A stretch of DNA of 35,208 nucleotides from Flavobacteriales bacterium UBA7666 (GCA_002483265.1 DLHO01000001.1:1-35208); one strand, 5' to 3'. Counted from the first letter of the stretch, positions 23,430 through 32,343 are shown. Numbers and translations are program-made. The notes: generated from the letters alone by a model not told the origin.

Positions 23430-25133
23430 ATGTCACAAGAATTATCAGAACAAGAAATCCAGCGACGACAAACGTTGCAACATTTACGCGATGCGGGAAT
23501 TGATCCTTATCCTGCAGCACTTTATCCGGTAACCGATTATTCCGCTTCTATCAAGAACAATTTTGAAGAAGGAAAAACAGTTTGTTTAGCCGGTAGAATG
23601 ATGAGTCAGCGTGTAATGGGAAAGGCTTCTTTTGCTGAATTACAAGACTCTGAAGGAAGAATCCAAGTGTACTTTAACCGCGATGAAATTTGTCCGGGAG
23701 AAGACAAAATGTTATACAACGACCTATTTAAAAAATGGTTGGACCTGGGTGATTTCATCGGAATCAAAGGAGAAGTATTCAAAACACAGGTAGGAGAAGT
23801 TTCCGTAAATGTGAAGGAATTCCAATTGTTGAGCAAATCCTTGAAACCGCTTCCGCTTCCAAAAACAGATGCTGAAGGACAAGTACATGATGCTTTTACA
23901 GATCCGGAAATGCGTTACCGTCAACGCTATGTTGACTTAGTGGTAAATCCACAGGTGAAAGAGGTGTTCGTAAAGCGCACGAAATTATTCTCTGCCATGC
24001 GTAATTTCTTCAATGATGCAGGTTACATGGAAGTTGAAACTCCAATCCTTCAAGCGATTCCGGGAGGAGCTGCTGCACGCCCATTCGTCACGCATCACAA
24101 TGCTTTGGATATTCCATTATACATGCGAATTGCCAATGAATTGTATTTGAAACGATTAATTGTAGGTGGATTTGACGGAGTGTATGAGTTTTCTAAAAAT
24201 TTCCGCAATGAAGGAATGGACAGAACACACAATCCGGAATTTACAGCCATGGAAATCTATGTTTCATACAAAGATTACAATTGGATGATGGATTTCACGG
24301 AGCAATTGTTGGAACATTGTGCAACTGCCGTAAATGGAACACCGGAATGTACTTTCGGCGAACACCATATCAGCTTCAAAGCTCCTTACAAACGCGTTAC
24401 AATGCGCCAATCGATCATTGACTTTACAGGTTTTGATATCTCAGGGAAATCGGAAGATGAATTGAGAACTGCAGCGAAAGGAATGGGAATCGCAGTAGAT
24501 GATACCATGGGTAAAGGAAAATTGATCGATGAGATCTTTGGTGAAAAATGCGAAGGGAATTATATTCAGCCAACGTTCATTACAGATTACCCGAAAGAAA
24601 TGTCGCCTTTGTGTAAAACGCATCGCGAAGACCCTGAATTGACAGAACGTTTTGAATTGATGGTTTGCGGAAAAGAAATTGCCAATGCTTATTCGGAATT
24701 GAATGACCCGATCGATCAGCGCGAGCGTTTCGAAGACCAGGTTCGTTTAGCCGAAAAAGGAGATGACGAAGCTACTGGAATGATTGATCAGGATTTCTTA
24801 CGCGCTTTGGAATACGGAATGCCACCAACATCTGGATTAGGAATTGGAATGGATCGTTTGATTATGTATTTAACCAATAATCCATCTATTCAAGAGGTGT
24901 TGTTCTTCCCTCAAATGCGTCCTGAAAAAGTGATGAAAGTTGTTTTAAATGAAAACGAACAATTGATCTTCGATATCATGCAGCGAGAGAAAACAATGGA
25001 ATTGTTGAGCTTGAAAGAATCTGTGAATTTGAGTAATAAGGCTTGGGATACGAGTATCAAAGGACTTACCAAACACGGTTTATTGAAAGTGACTAAAACG
25101 GATGAGATCTTAAATGTAGATTTCATCGGTTAA
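23430..25133 (+). CDS. lysS: lysyl-tRNA synthetase (class II), 567 aa
   Basis: Charges tRNA-Lys with lysine. The N-terminal OB-fold anticodon domain (about 40-150) includes VCLAGRMMSQRVMGKASFAELQD. Class II catalytic motifs follow: motif 1 around FVKRTKLFSAMRNFFNDAGYMEVETPIL, motif 2 FRNEGMDRTHNPEFTAMEIY, and motif 3 GLGIGMDRLIMYLTNNPSIQEVLFFP. The enzyme proper ends near residue 500. A ~65-residue extension (EQLIFDIMQREKTMELLSLKE...LNVDFIG) follows and looks like a small helical, winged-helix-like module; similar extended LysRS occur in Bacteroidota. Terminator directly downstream. Confidence 0.95.
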   Translation: MSQELSEQEIQRRQTLQHLRDAGIDPYPAALYPVTDYSASIKNNFEEGKTVCLAGRMMSQRVMGKASFAELQDSEGRIQVYFNRDEICPGEDKMLYNDLFKKWLDLGDFIGIKGEVFKTQVGEVSVNVKEFQLLSKSLKPLPLPKTDAEGQVHDAFTDPEMRYRQRYVDLVVNPQVKEVFVKRTKLFSAMRNFFNDAGYMEVETPILQAIPGGAAARPFVTHHNALDIPLYMRIANELYLKRLIVGGFDGVYEFSKNFRNEGMDRTHNPEFTAMEIYVSYKDYNWMMDFTEQLLEHCATAVNGTPECTFGEHHISFKAPYKRVTMRQSIIDFTGFDISGKSEDELRTAAKGMGIAVDDTMGKGKLIDEIFGEKCEGNYIQPTFITDYPKEMSPLCKTHREDPELTERFELMVCGKEIANAYSELNDPIDQRERFEDQVRLAEKGDDEATGMIDQDFLRALEYGMPPTSGLGIGMDRLIMYLTNNPSIQEVLFFPQMRPEKVMKVVLNENEQLIFDIMQREKTMELLSLKESVNLSNKAWDTSIKGLTKHGLLKVTKTDEILNVDFIG

Positions 25134-25151
25134 TTAATAGCATTCTTTTTT

Positions 25152-25190
25152 AAAGAGTCCTGATTTGCTAAAGCGGATCGGGACTCTTTT
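25152..25190 (+). terminator. intrinsic terminator after lysS
   Basis: AAAGAGTCC pairs with GGACTCTTT, with inner GAT/ATC, followed by TTTT. It lies 19 bases beyond the stop. The rest of the gap up to 25425 shows no other structure. Confidence 0.8.
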
Positions 25191-25425
25191 CGTTTAGGGA
25201 TAAGTGTCCGCCGCCGCAAATCCACCACATACCCAGGTAATCAATTGTTAAAAATTTCTGCGTTCATTGATAAATCAACAAAATTTTCACAAACCCACCT
25301 AAGCAAGCAACTATTTCTATCAAACAGCGATCTATAGTGTTGTGAAACAATTGCTAACGGAATAATAAATTATTCAAAATTAATAGTACCTTATTCCAAA
25401 TTTACCTGCAAAGGTAAATGCTACA

Positions 25426-26559
25426 ATGCTATTTATGAACCGAAAAAGAACTGATTCGAACCGATTGATTGTATCCGCATGCGCCGTTGGTGCATTTGCA
25501 TTGATGCTTTTCCTGATTCCCTCTTGCAAAAAGAAGCCGAAAGTAGAACCTATTGATCCGCCTGTTGAGGGAGGAACCGGTGTTTCTGTTGATTTGACAA
25601 CAGTTCCATACACCAAATTGTCCGATTACCGTTTCTTTCAGGGTGAAATGAAAAATCAAACTCCGGCTGAAAAAGTGATTCCTTACCAACCTGCTTCCGG
25701 ACTTTTCACGGATTATGCGCACAAAAAACGCTTCATCTGGATGCCTAATGGTACAATGGCAACTTACAATGGCGATCACAATGTCTTGGAATTACCCGTT
25801 GGAGCCGCATTAATCAAAACATTCTATTACGACGATGTGCAACCGGCAGGAACAACACGAATCATTGAAACCCGCATTATGATCCGCAAATCATCGGGTT
25901 GGATTTTTGCCAACTATGTGTGGAATACCGAACAAACGGAAGCCTATTTGGATATGAACGGAAGTTATACAAGCATAAGTTGGCTTCAGAACGGAACACC
26001 GAAAAGTGCCTCCTATCGCATTCCGAATCAAACAGAATGTCATACTTGCCATAAATTAAATGATGAGCCGATTCCCATCGGGATCAAACCTCAGAACCTG
26101 AATATCGATTATACATATGACGATGGTACTCAAAATCAATTGCAAAAATTGATTGCTGTCGGATATTTACAAAATACGCTTCCCGGAAACATTGTTTCTA
26201 CGGTGAACTACATGGATCAAACCAAAACGGTTAATGAGCGCTTTCGATCTTACGTGGATATCAATTGCGCGCACTGCCATGCTGAAGGAAAACATTGTTC
26301 GTATCGCCCAATGCGTTTGGCATATTCAGAAACTACCGATCCGATCAATTTAGGTTTATGTGTGGAACCTGAAGAGTTTATTAATTCCAACTTAGCATAC
26401 ATTATTAAACCAAATGATAAAAACCGTTCGATGATGTACTACCGGTTGGGCTCTACCCTTCCTAGCGAACGCATGCCTCTACTGGGCAGAACGATTGTCC
26501 ACGATGAAGGCCTGCAGCTTCTTGAGGAATGGATTACCTGGAAACAAACCTGCAACTAA
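25426..26559 (+). CDS. SO2930-type diheme c-type cytochrome lipoprotein, 377 aa
   Basis: Exported lipoprotein with two heme c attachment sites. The signal sequence ends in the lipobox LIPSC, with C34 lipidated. The hemes bind at CHTCH (residues 205-209) and CAHCH (281-285); M in SERMPLLG near the C-terminus is a likely axial ligand. The body carries LSDYRFFQG, ASGLFTDYAHKKRFIWMPNG, LPVGAALIKTFYY and ETRIMIRKSSGW, which match the family known as SO2930 diheme cytochromes (recognised from memory). Role in electron transfer is unknown. ATG 25426 is used; ATG 25435 is equally possible. It lies 32 bases before a secreted FG-GAP protein gene, probably one transcript. Confidence 0.85.
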   Translation: MLFMNRKRTDSNRLIVSACAVGAFALMLFLIPSCKKKPKVEPIDPPVEGGTGVSVDLTTVPYTKLSDYRFFQGEMKNQTPAEKVIPYQPASGLFTDYAHKKRFIWMPNGTMATYNGDHNVLELPVGAALIKTFYYDDVQPAGTTRIIETRIMIRKSSGWIFANYVWNTEQTEAYLDMNGSYTSISWLQNGTPKSASYRIPNQTECHTCHKLNDEPIPIGIKPQNLNIDYTYDDGTQNQLQKLIAVGYLQNTLPGNIVSTVNYMDQTKTVNERFRSYVDINCAHCHAEGKHCSYRPMRLAYSETTDPINLGLCVEPEEFINSNLAYIIKPNDKNRSMMYYRLGSTLPSERMPLLGRTIVHDEGLQLLEEWITWKQTCN

Positions 26560-26591
26560 TACACTATTAATGAACTTAAAAACCAAGGACT

Positions 26592-28610
26592 ATGAAAATT
26601 AATTTTACCTTTTTTCTTTTGTTGGGAATGCCTGTGCTTTCTCAAGCTCAAAACACCTGTGCTACAGCATTGTCGGTAACACCCGGCACAACCTATGCGG
26701 TTTCAGCTGTTGACGGAACTGACGTTCCGACCCTAGTGTGTACCACCAATGGTACAGGACAAACTGCCGGAGAATGGTACACGTATACTCCCAATGCAGA
26801 TTACACGGTTACAATAACAACAGATTTACCTGCTTCGGGAGGAGCTGACACCCGATTCCATGTGTATTCAGGTACTTGTGGAGCACTTGTTTGTGTTTCC
26901 GGTGATGATGATGGTGGAGCCGGTTTAACATCAACTGCGACCTTCAATGTTACAAACGGAACAAACTATACTATTGCTTTTGACAATCGTTGGACATCAG
27001 CAGGTTTTAGCTTTAAACTGACAGAAACCCCAATTATAGTTCAACCTACTCCTCCGGTTACCTTTACTGCAAATTCATTTCCCTCAGTTAGCGGAACATA
27101 CGGATTGGCTACAACGGATATGAACGGAGACTTTTTAGATGACATTGTTACTGTATCAGCTTCCAGTGTTCAAATTCTGTATCAGCAAATCAGTGGTGCT
27201 TATATCACTACTAATATTCCAACTACTACTACGATGTTTCAACCATCCTGGAGTATGGCAATTGGAGATATTGATAAAAACGGATTCAACGATATGCTTT
27301 ACGGAAGCGGTTCAGGTGTAACATTTATGAAAGCAAATGCGACGGGAACAGCTTATACTGAAATTTCAGGTACTGAGTATGTTTTTTGTCAGCGAACCAA
27401 TTTTGTAGATATTAATAACGATGGTAATCTGGATGCTTTTTCTTGTCATGATATTGATCCGAACGTTTATTATCTTAATGACGGAAGCGGGAATTTGACA
27501 TTTCATACAGGAGGATTAGGAGATCATGCGGAAGGCGGAAACTATGGTTCTATCTGGATGGATTATGATAATGATGGAGATCAGGATTTGTACATTGCAA
27601 AATGTCGTGGAGGAGCCTCAACTGCGAAGGTTGATGAATTACACCGAAATGATGGTGGTGGAATCTTCACAGATGTTTCCGTAGCTTCCGGTATGGCAAA
27701 TCCAAGTCAGTCATGGTCATCTGCATGGAATGATTTCAACAATGACGGATGGATGGATGCTTTAGTTGGTGCGAGTTCAACAGACGATGGTGGACATTTC
27801 CTGATGAAAAATGATGGAGATGGAACTTTTAGTGATGTTACAACTGGTTCAGGTTGGGATGTGAATCCAAGTTTAAGTATCGAGCACGTTTCATTTGACT
27901 TTGACAACGACGGTTTCACAGATGTCATGGGTGGAGGAAACAAGATTCTGTTCGGAAACGGAGATATGACTTTCTTCCCGATCGTTTATGCTTTTTCCAG
28001 CGGTTCTGTTGGAGATTTAAACAATGATGGATTTTTAGATGTTCGAAACGGAAGTACTGTTTACATGAACAACAAAAACAGTAACAACTGGATCACGATT
28101 AACTTGCAAGGAATTCAAAGTAATTCAAATGCAATTGGTGCGCGTGTAGAAATTTATGGTTCATGGGGAAAACAAATTCGTGACATCAGAAGTGGTGACG
28201 GATTCAGATATATGAATACCCTGAATGCTCATTTTGGTATCGGAACTGCAACAGTAATTGATTCCATTATGATTAAATGGCCTTCCGGACATATTGACCA
28301 AGTAAACAATCCAACGATCAACCAACCCCTTACTGTTGTGGAAGGTTCTCATCCTTTGAGTTTATTGGAAATTGACGGGAAGAAAATTGCTTTGTATCCA
28401 AATCCAACAACGGATTATTTGACTATTGAGAATTACGATCTATTAGATGCATCCAGCATTCAAATCTATACTCAATTAGGTGAACAAGTAATGAATACCG
28501 AAAAGAAAGATGCTAAAATTTCCCTAACAGGTTTGGCAAGCGGACGTTATTTCTTAGTAATTCAAACTAAGAACGGAGAAAAGTATTCCGAATCATTTAT
28601 TAAGATGTAA
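26592..28610 (+). CDS. FG-GAP/VCBS repeat protein with UnbV/ASPIC domain and type IX sorting tail, 672 aa
   Basis: Secreted protein. Signal peptide about 1-19 (ending SQAQ). Residues 20-150 form a beta-sandwich resembling the pre-peptidase C-terminal domain (TAGEWYTYTPN). At about 176-475 there are seven calcium-binding blade motifs: DMNGDFLDD, DIDKNGFND, DINNDGNLD, DYDNDGDQD, DFNNDGWMD, DFDNDGFTD and DLNNDGFLD, making an integrin-like propeller. An UnbV/ASPIC domain follows (NNWITINLQG...IDSIMIKWPSGHID). The end (LYPNPTTDYLTIEN...GRYFLVIQTKNG) is a type A T9SS sorting domain, so it is exported through the outer membrane. It forms a likely two-gene unit with the diheme lipoprotein upstream and is followed by a strong hairpin terminator. 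Confidence 0.92.
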   Translation: MKINFTFFLLLGMPVLSQAQNTCATALSVTPGTTYAVSAVDGTDVPTLVCTTNGTGQTAGEWYTYTPNADYTVTITTDLPASGGADTRFHVYSGTCGALVCVSGDDDGGAGLTSTATFNVTNGTNYTIAFDNRWTSAGFSFKLTETPIIVQPTPPVTFTANSFPSVSGTYGLATTDMNGDFLDDIVTVSASSVQILYQQISGAYITTNIPTTTTMFQPSWSMAIGDIDKNGFNDMLYGSGSGVTFMKANATGTAYTEISGTEYVFCQRTNFVDINNDGNLDAFSCHDIDPNVYYLNDGSGNLTFHTGGLGDHAEGGNYGSIWMDYDNDGDQDLYIAKCRGGASTAKVDELHRNDGGGIFTDVSVASGMANPSQSWSSAWNDFNNDGWMDALVGASSTDDGGHFLMKNDGDGTFSDVTTGSGWDVNPSLSIEHVSFDFDNDGFTDVMGGGNKILFGNGDMTFFPIVYAFSSGSVGDLNNDGFLDVRNGSTVYMNNKNSNNWITINLQGIQSNSNAIGARVEIYGSWGKQIRDIRSGDGFRYMNTLNAHFGIGTATVIDSIMIKWPSGHIDQVNNPTINQPLTVVEGSHPLSLLEIDGKKIALYPNPTTDYLTIENYDLLDASSIQIYTQLGEQVMNTEKKDAKISLTGLASGRYFLVIQTKNGEKYSESFIKM

Positions 28611-28632
28611 TAAAAACGGTTTGATATAAACC

Positions 28633-28668
28633 AAAAAGGCGGGTGGAAAATTTTCCACCCGCCTTTTT
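28633..28668. terminator. bidirectional terminator, perfect 36-base palindrome
   Basis: AAAAAGGCGGGTGGAAAA followed without spacer by its exact complement, flanked by T-runs on both strands. It lies between convergent genes and can stop both. Confidence 0.9.
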
Positions 28669-28685
28669 TTATGCTATTCAATCAA

Positions 28686-29318
28686 TTACAATTTGAAAAC
28701 TACTCCACCTGTAATTAAAGATTTTCCATAACCGGCTTCAGCATAAAGCCCAACTTTTTCACTTGGGAAATAGCGGAATCCAACGTGTGGCCCGATAAAG
28801 AAAAGAGCTCCAACACGGGAATCATAATACACTTCATCCTTGTATTCTTTTCTCACATTTCTAAAAGCAGGTCCACTACCAATGTTCAGACCTCCATAAA
28901 CGTCGATCTTACTTGCAAATGTTTTTCCAGCTTTATCAGCAATCAGCTGCAAAAAGTGAAAATTCGCAATAAAACCAATCGGAACCCCAACACTCCAATA
29001 CGGAGAATTTGAAGGTGAAATATAACCAGGGGCATAAATACCACCATAATAATAACCGGAAGTTCTTGCAGAAACTTCAGCTCCTACAATAAAACCCAAA
29101 CCAATGTACTTGTGAATCCCAAATTCCATTTGGAGATTAAAAGCTCCATAGGTCGTGTTATACGCCCGATCATAATCCGAATAAAGGGAATAATGCTGAT
29201 TATAACCTAACCCCAACTGCAAATACTTACTTCCGCTTCCACCAAACCCCTGAGCTTGTGAACTGCTTGCAAACAACCCAACGGTTGCCAGCAACACCAT
29301 AAATCTTACTCTCTTCAT
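28686..29318 (-). CDS. predicted outer-membrane beta-barrel protein, 210 aa
   Basis: Signal peptide MKRVRFMVLLATVGLFASSSQA (about 1-22), then a glycine- and tyrosine-rich mature protein with alternating strands: KYLQLGLGYNQHYSLY, FNLQMEFGIHKYIGLGFIVGAEV, YWSVGVPIGFIANFHFLQL, KIDVYGGLNIGSG, FIGPHVGFRYFPSEKVGLYAEAGYG. The last residue block ends in a hydrophobic FKL, as barrel proteins often do. ATG 29318 is chosen; the frame is open further upstream but that part precedes the predicted promoter box at 29348-29355. Function unknown; it resembles small opsin-like (OmpW/porin-family) barrels only in general pattern. The gene is monocistronic, converging on the palindromic terminator. Confidence 0.78.
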   Translation of the reverse strand: MKRVRFMVLLATVGLFASSSQAQGFGGSGSKYLQLGLGYNQHYSLYSDYDRAYNTTYGAFNLQMEFGIHKYIGLGFIVGAEVSARTSGYYYGGIYAPGYISPSNSPYWSVGVPIGFIANFHFLQLIADKAGKTFASKIDVYGGLNIGSGPAFRNVRKEYKDEVYYDSRVGALFFIGPHVGFRYFPSEKVGLYAEAGYGKSLITGGVVFKL

Positions 29319-29347
29319 AACCAACTTATTAAATCTAATTGTTAAAT

Positions 29348-29355
29348 CAAATATA
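29348..29355 (-). promoter_or_regulatory. -7 box of the 210-aa barrel gene
   Basis: TATATTTG on the minus strand, 29 bases before the ATG at 29318. Confidence 0.55.
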
Positions 29356-29458
29356 AACAAGTAGACCAAAAAGATGAGAAAAATCAAGTTTTTTTGTGAT
29401 TTGGCTCATTTTAATTGCTTGTCTTCATTCTGAACTTTGTTCTATAAATCAGAAGCTT

Positions 29459-29740
29459 ATGAAAGCACAGGAAATAAAAGAAAGTACTTGGATGAAACTC
29501 GAAAATCTGGCAACTCAATATCGATTTGGAGTTATTGCAATCACGCTACTAATTATAGGATGTTTAGGCGGTGTCACCATGAATTATGGCGCCGCGCTCC
29601 ATATTTGGTCTCTTATCGCAGTAATCATTCCAACAATGACAACCCTTAGTTTACTTCTGGCAGTAGCTCCAATGAGATGGATCCTAAATGCATTCATTGT
29701 CACTGTCTTAGTTGATATCATGGTTATTTTTATCGTATAA
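29459..29740 (+). CDS. small membrane protein, 93 aa
   Basis: Not recognised. After a polar N-terminus (MKAQEIKESTWMKLENLATQ), residues about 22-45 (FGVIAITLLIIGCLGGVTM), 48-70 (LHIWSLIAVIIPTMTTLSLLLA) and 74-93 (WILNAFIVTVLVDIMVIFIV) form three hydrophobic helices. The protein ends inside the last helix. ATG 29459 is chosen over an upstream GTG (29396), which would add an unlikely segment. A palindromic hairpin 18 bases after the stop would end transcription. Likely an inner-membrane protein of unknown role; the gene is divergent from the adjacent barrel gene. Confidence 0.68.
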   Translation: MKAQEIKESTWMKLENLATQYRFGVIAITLLIIGCLGGVTMNYGAALHIWSLIAVIIPTMTTLSLLLAVAPMRWILNAFIVTVLVDIMVIFIV

Positions 29741-29758
29741 CAAACTACTACTAAAACT

Positions 29759-29793
29759 AAAAGTAGGGGTAGAAAATTTCTATCCCTACTTTT
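29759..29793. terminator. 35-base near-perfect palindrome, terminator-like
   Basis: AAAAGTAGGGGTAGAAA and TTTCTATCCCTACTTTT pair over 17 bases with one G-U and a single central A, ending in TTTT. It follows the small membrane gene and precedes the ABC-F promoter. Confidence 0.75.
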
Positions 29794-29828
29794 GTGCGTT
29801 CAAATTCTATCAATTCCAAAGTTGTCAG

Positions 29829-29836
29829 TACCTTTG
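29829..29836 (+). promoter_or_regulatory. -7 box of the ABC-F gene
   Basis: TACCTTTG, 60 bases before the ATG at 29897. It supports that ATG, because an upstream TTG at 29792 lies in the terminator palindrome before this promoter. Confidence 0.5.
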
Positions 29837-29896
29837 CACCTCCAAAAACTGACGGAGCAGTCCACAACAGTGGATACTTCATCACAAAGAGAAAAT

Positions 29897-31531
29897 ATGA
29901 TTTCAGTAGATAATGTAACGGTAGAATTTAGCGGTAAGGTGTTATTCAGTGATGTTTCCTTCGTCATTAATGACACGGATAAAATTGCGTTAATGGGTAA
30001 AAATGGTGCAGGTAAATCGACTTTGCTAAAAATTCTTGCCGGAGTAAACAAAGCAACCAAGGGTGGGGTTTCTGCTCCCAAAGATGCAATTATTGCTTAT
30101 TTACCTCAACATTTATTGACTGAAGATAATTGCACCGTTTTTGAAGAAACGAGCAAGGCTTTCGCAAGTATTTTCGCGATGCGTGATGAGATTGAAGCCT
30201 TGAATCAGGAATTGACGGTTCGCACGGATTACGATTCGGATGATTACATGAAACTGATAGAACGCGTTTCAGAGTTAAGCGAAAAGTTCTATTCCATCGA
30301 AGAGATCAATTACGACGGAGAAGTTGAAAAGGTCTTGAAAGGAATGGGATTTGAGCGGGAAGACTTTTCACGATCTACTTCTGAATTCAGTGGTGGATGG
30401 AGAATGCGCATCGAATTGGCTAAAATCCTACTTCAAAAACCGGATCTGATCTTATTGGATGAGCCGACGAACCACATGGACATCGAATCGATCCAATGGT
30501 TGGAAGATTTCCTCGTGAATAGCGCCAAGGCGGTTGTTGTTATTTCCCATGACCGGGCTTTCGTAGATGCAATTACCAATCGTACAATCGAGGTGACCAT
30601 GGGACGCATTTACGATTACAAAGCGAAGTATTCACATTACCTGGAATTACGCAAAGAAAGAAGAACACAGCAACAAAAGCAATACGAGGAACAACAAAAA
30701 TTCATTGCAGAAACAACTGAATTTATTGAGCGTTTCAAAGGAACTTACTCTAAAACACTTCAGGTTCAATCACGCGTGAAGATGTTGGAGAAGTTGGACA
30801 TTATTGAAGTGGATGAAGTAGATAACTCTGCATTGCGCCTGAAATTTCCTCCTGCCCCACGTTCCGGTTCTTATCCGGTTGTGATTACTGAACTCAGCAA
30901 AAAATATGATAATCATACCGTATTCTCGGATGTGAATGTAACGATCGAGCGCGGAGAAAAAGTGGCTTTTGTTGGAAGAAACGGAGAAGGAAAATCTACT
31001 TTGGTGAAGGCAATTATGAAAGAAATTGGTTTTGACGGGAACCTGGAATTGGGTCATAATACACAAATCGGGTACTTTGCACAAAATCAGGCTTCTTTGT
31101 TGGATGAAGAGTCAACGATCTTTGAAACCATTGACCGCATTGCGGAAGGCGATATCCGCACTAAAATAAAGGATCTGCTGGGCGCTTTCATGTTTGGCGG
31201 GGATTCTTCTGCTAAAAAGGTAAAAGTACTCTCAGGAGGAGAAAAAACACGTTTGGCATTAATCAAATTGTTGCTTGAGCCCGTCAATCTGTTAATTCTC
31301 GATGAGCCGACAAACCACCTGGATATGAAAACGAAGGATATTATCAAGGATGCTTTGAATGCTTTTGACGGAACACTGATTTTGGTTTCACATGACCGCG
31401 ATTTCCTGAATGGTTTGGTAACAAAGGTTTATGAGTTTGGAAACAAACAAGTGAAAACTCATTTTGACGATATCAATGGCTTTTTGGCAACGAAAAAAAT
31501 GGAGAATTTAAAGGAGATTGAACGAAAATAA
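29897..31531 (+). CDS. ABC-F family ATP-binding protein, 544 aa
   Basis: Cytoplasmic twin-ATPase protein without membrane domains; ABC-F proteins act on ribosomes during translation. Cassette one has Walker A GKNGAGKST (34-42), signature EFSGGWRMRIELAKIL, Walker B DLILLDEPTNHMD and the H-loop VISHDRAF. Cassette two has GRNGEGKST (360-368), LSGGEKTRLALIKLL, NLLILDEPTNHLD and VSHDRDF. A ~80-residue charged linker (ELRKERRTQQQKQYEEQQKFIAE...) lies between, as expected for the P-site tRNA interaction motif. There is no long C-terminal coiled coil, so Uup is less likely; EttA or YbiT-type remains open. ATG 29897 opens with MISVDNVTVEF, the normal family start. Confidence 0.92.
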   Translation: MISVDNVTVEFSGKVLFSDVSFVINDTDKIALMGKNGAGKSTLLKILAGVNKATKGGVSAPKDAIIAYLPQHLLTEDNCTVFEETSKAFASIFAMRDEIEALNQELTVRTDYDSDDYMKLIERVSELSEKFYSIEEINYDGEVEKVLKGMGFEREDFSRSTSEFSGGWRMRIELAKILLQKPDLILLDEPTNHMDIESIQWLEDFLVNSAKAVVVISHDRAFVDAITNRTIEVTMGRIYDYKAKYSHYLELRKERRTQQQKQYEEQQKFIAETTEFIERFKGTYSKTLQVQSRVKMLEKLDIIEVDEVDNSALRLKFPPAPRSGSYPVVITELSKKYDNHTVFSDVNVTIERGEKVAFVGRNGEGKSTLVKAIMKEIGFDGNLELGHNTQIGYFAQNQASLLDEESTIFETIDRIAEGDIRTKIKDLLGAFMFGGDSSAKKVKVLSGGEKTRLALIKLLLEPVNLLILDEPTNHLDMKTKDIIKDALNAFDGTLILVSHDRDFLNGLVTKVYEFGNKQVKTHFDDINGFLATKKMENLKEIERK

Positions 31532-31553
31532 TTGAAAATTGATAATTGAAAAG

Positions 31554-31577
31554 TTGACTTCGACTCCGCTCAGTCAC
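31554..31577. repeat. single REP-like hairpin
   Basis: Copy of the CTTCGACTCCGCTCAG element, stem arms TTGACT/AGTCAC (one outer mismatch). It lies 22 bases after the ABC-F stop, in the gap between convergent genes. Confidence 0.78.
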
Positions 31578-31606
31578 CTTTTGATACAGGTATCTAAATT
31601 CTGATC

Positions 31607-31637
31607 ATTCGCAATTCGCAATTCGCAATTCGCAATT
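31607..31637. repeat. tandem repeat, four copies of ATTCGCA
   Basis: Four perfect seven-base units plus a partial ATT. The partial unit overlaps the recO stop codon on the opposite strand. A length-variable tract is possible here. Confidence 0.8.
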
Positions 31638-32343
31638 AACTAAAAACGGTTCGAATTACCTCGAGTGATTTCATTTTTCGCATGCCGCTTACATGGAACT
31701 GAAAATACTCCAGCCAGGCGTCAATCAATTTTGCACGTTCTTCTTTCGGAATGGAAAGGGCAAGAAAATCCAGTTTCTGGTATTGTAAACTATCAGTCAG
31801 CCAATGGAGCCAGGATTCTTCCAAATAAGAGGGCAAAAACGGCAATTCATTGGTAAATTTTCCCTCCTGCAGTTCAAAATAGGTTGGATTATTACTTTTA
31901 ATTTCGGGTTGAAACCCTTCCAATTTGGAAATCTGAGCTAAAAACCAAATCAGGTAGTTGCTCAGTTCTTCAGTTAAATTCAACCATTTAATCTCCTCAT
32001 TCAAAAATTGAAACAATTTCTTATCCTGATGATTATCCTGCAAGCAAATCATCATTAATTCGGAAACAAAAAAAGCAACACTTGATTTTAAGGGATTATC
32101 CAACAAATGATGCAAGGGTTCTAAACTCTGCATTTCCGTTAGTTTCAACAAACTACTGTCGTTTCGTTTGTAATAGGTGATTTCTACTAATTCCAAAGGA
32201 AACAAGATCAATCCTTTCTTCTTCTTGGCTCCTTGAAACAGGAATGTTTGCAGTCCGGAGTCGAGGGTGAAAAGATTGACAATTAAACTGGTTTCAGAAT
32301 AAGGCAAACGCGATAAAACAACTGCTTTATCCGTGATTTTCAT
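31636..32343 (-). CDS. recO: DNA repair protein RecO, 235 aa
   Basis: Loads RecA on SSB-coated DNA with RecR in RecF-pathway repair. The N-terminal OB fold reads MKITDKAVVLSRLPYSETSLIVNLFTLDSGLQTFLFQGAKKKKG, the usual family start, followed by LELVEITYY. The rest is helical (FFVSELMMICLQDN, LSNYLIWFLAQISKLEGFQPEI), as in RecO. There is no CxxC zinc-finger, which many RecO proteins lack. Length is typical. Its ATG overlaps the stop of porZ by four bases (32340-32343), so the two are translationally coupled on one transcript. Confidence 0.9.
   Translation of the reverse strand: MKITDKAVVLSRLPYSETSLIVNLFTLDSGLQTFLFQGAKKKKGLILFPLELVEITYYKRNDSSLLKLTEMQSLEPLHHLLDNPLKSSVAFFVSELMMICLQDNHQDKKLFQFLNEEIKWLNLTEELSNYLIWFLAQISKLEGFQPEIKSNNPTYFELQEGKFTNELPFLPSYLEESWLHWLTDSLQYQKLDFLALSIPKEERAKLIDAWLEYFQFHVSGMRKMKSLEVIRTVFS

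Noticed and set aside
29792..29896. Upstream extension of the ABC-F protein from a TTG at 29792
   Set aside because: The TTG lies in a terminator palindrome before the likely promoter, and the extra 35 residues are not family-like.
31607..31637. CRISPR-like repeat
   Set aside because: Units are seven bases with no spacers and no cas gene nearby; it is a simple tandem repeat.
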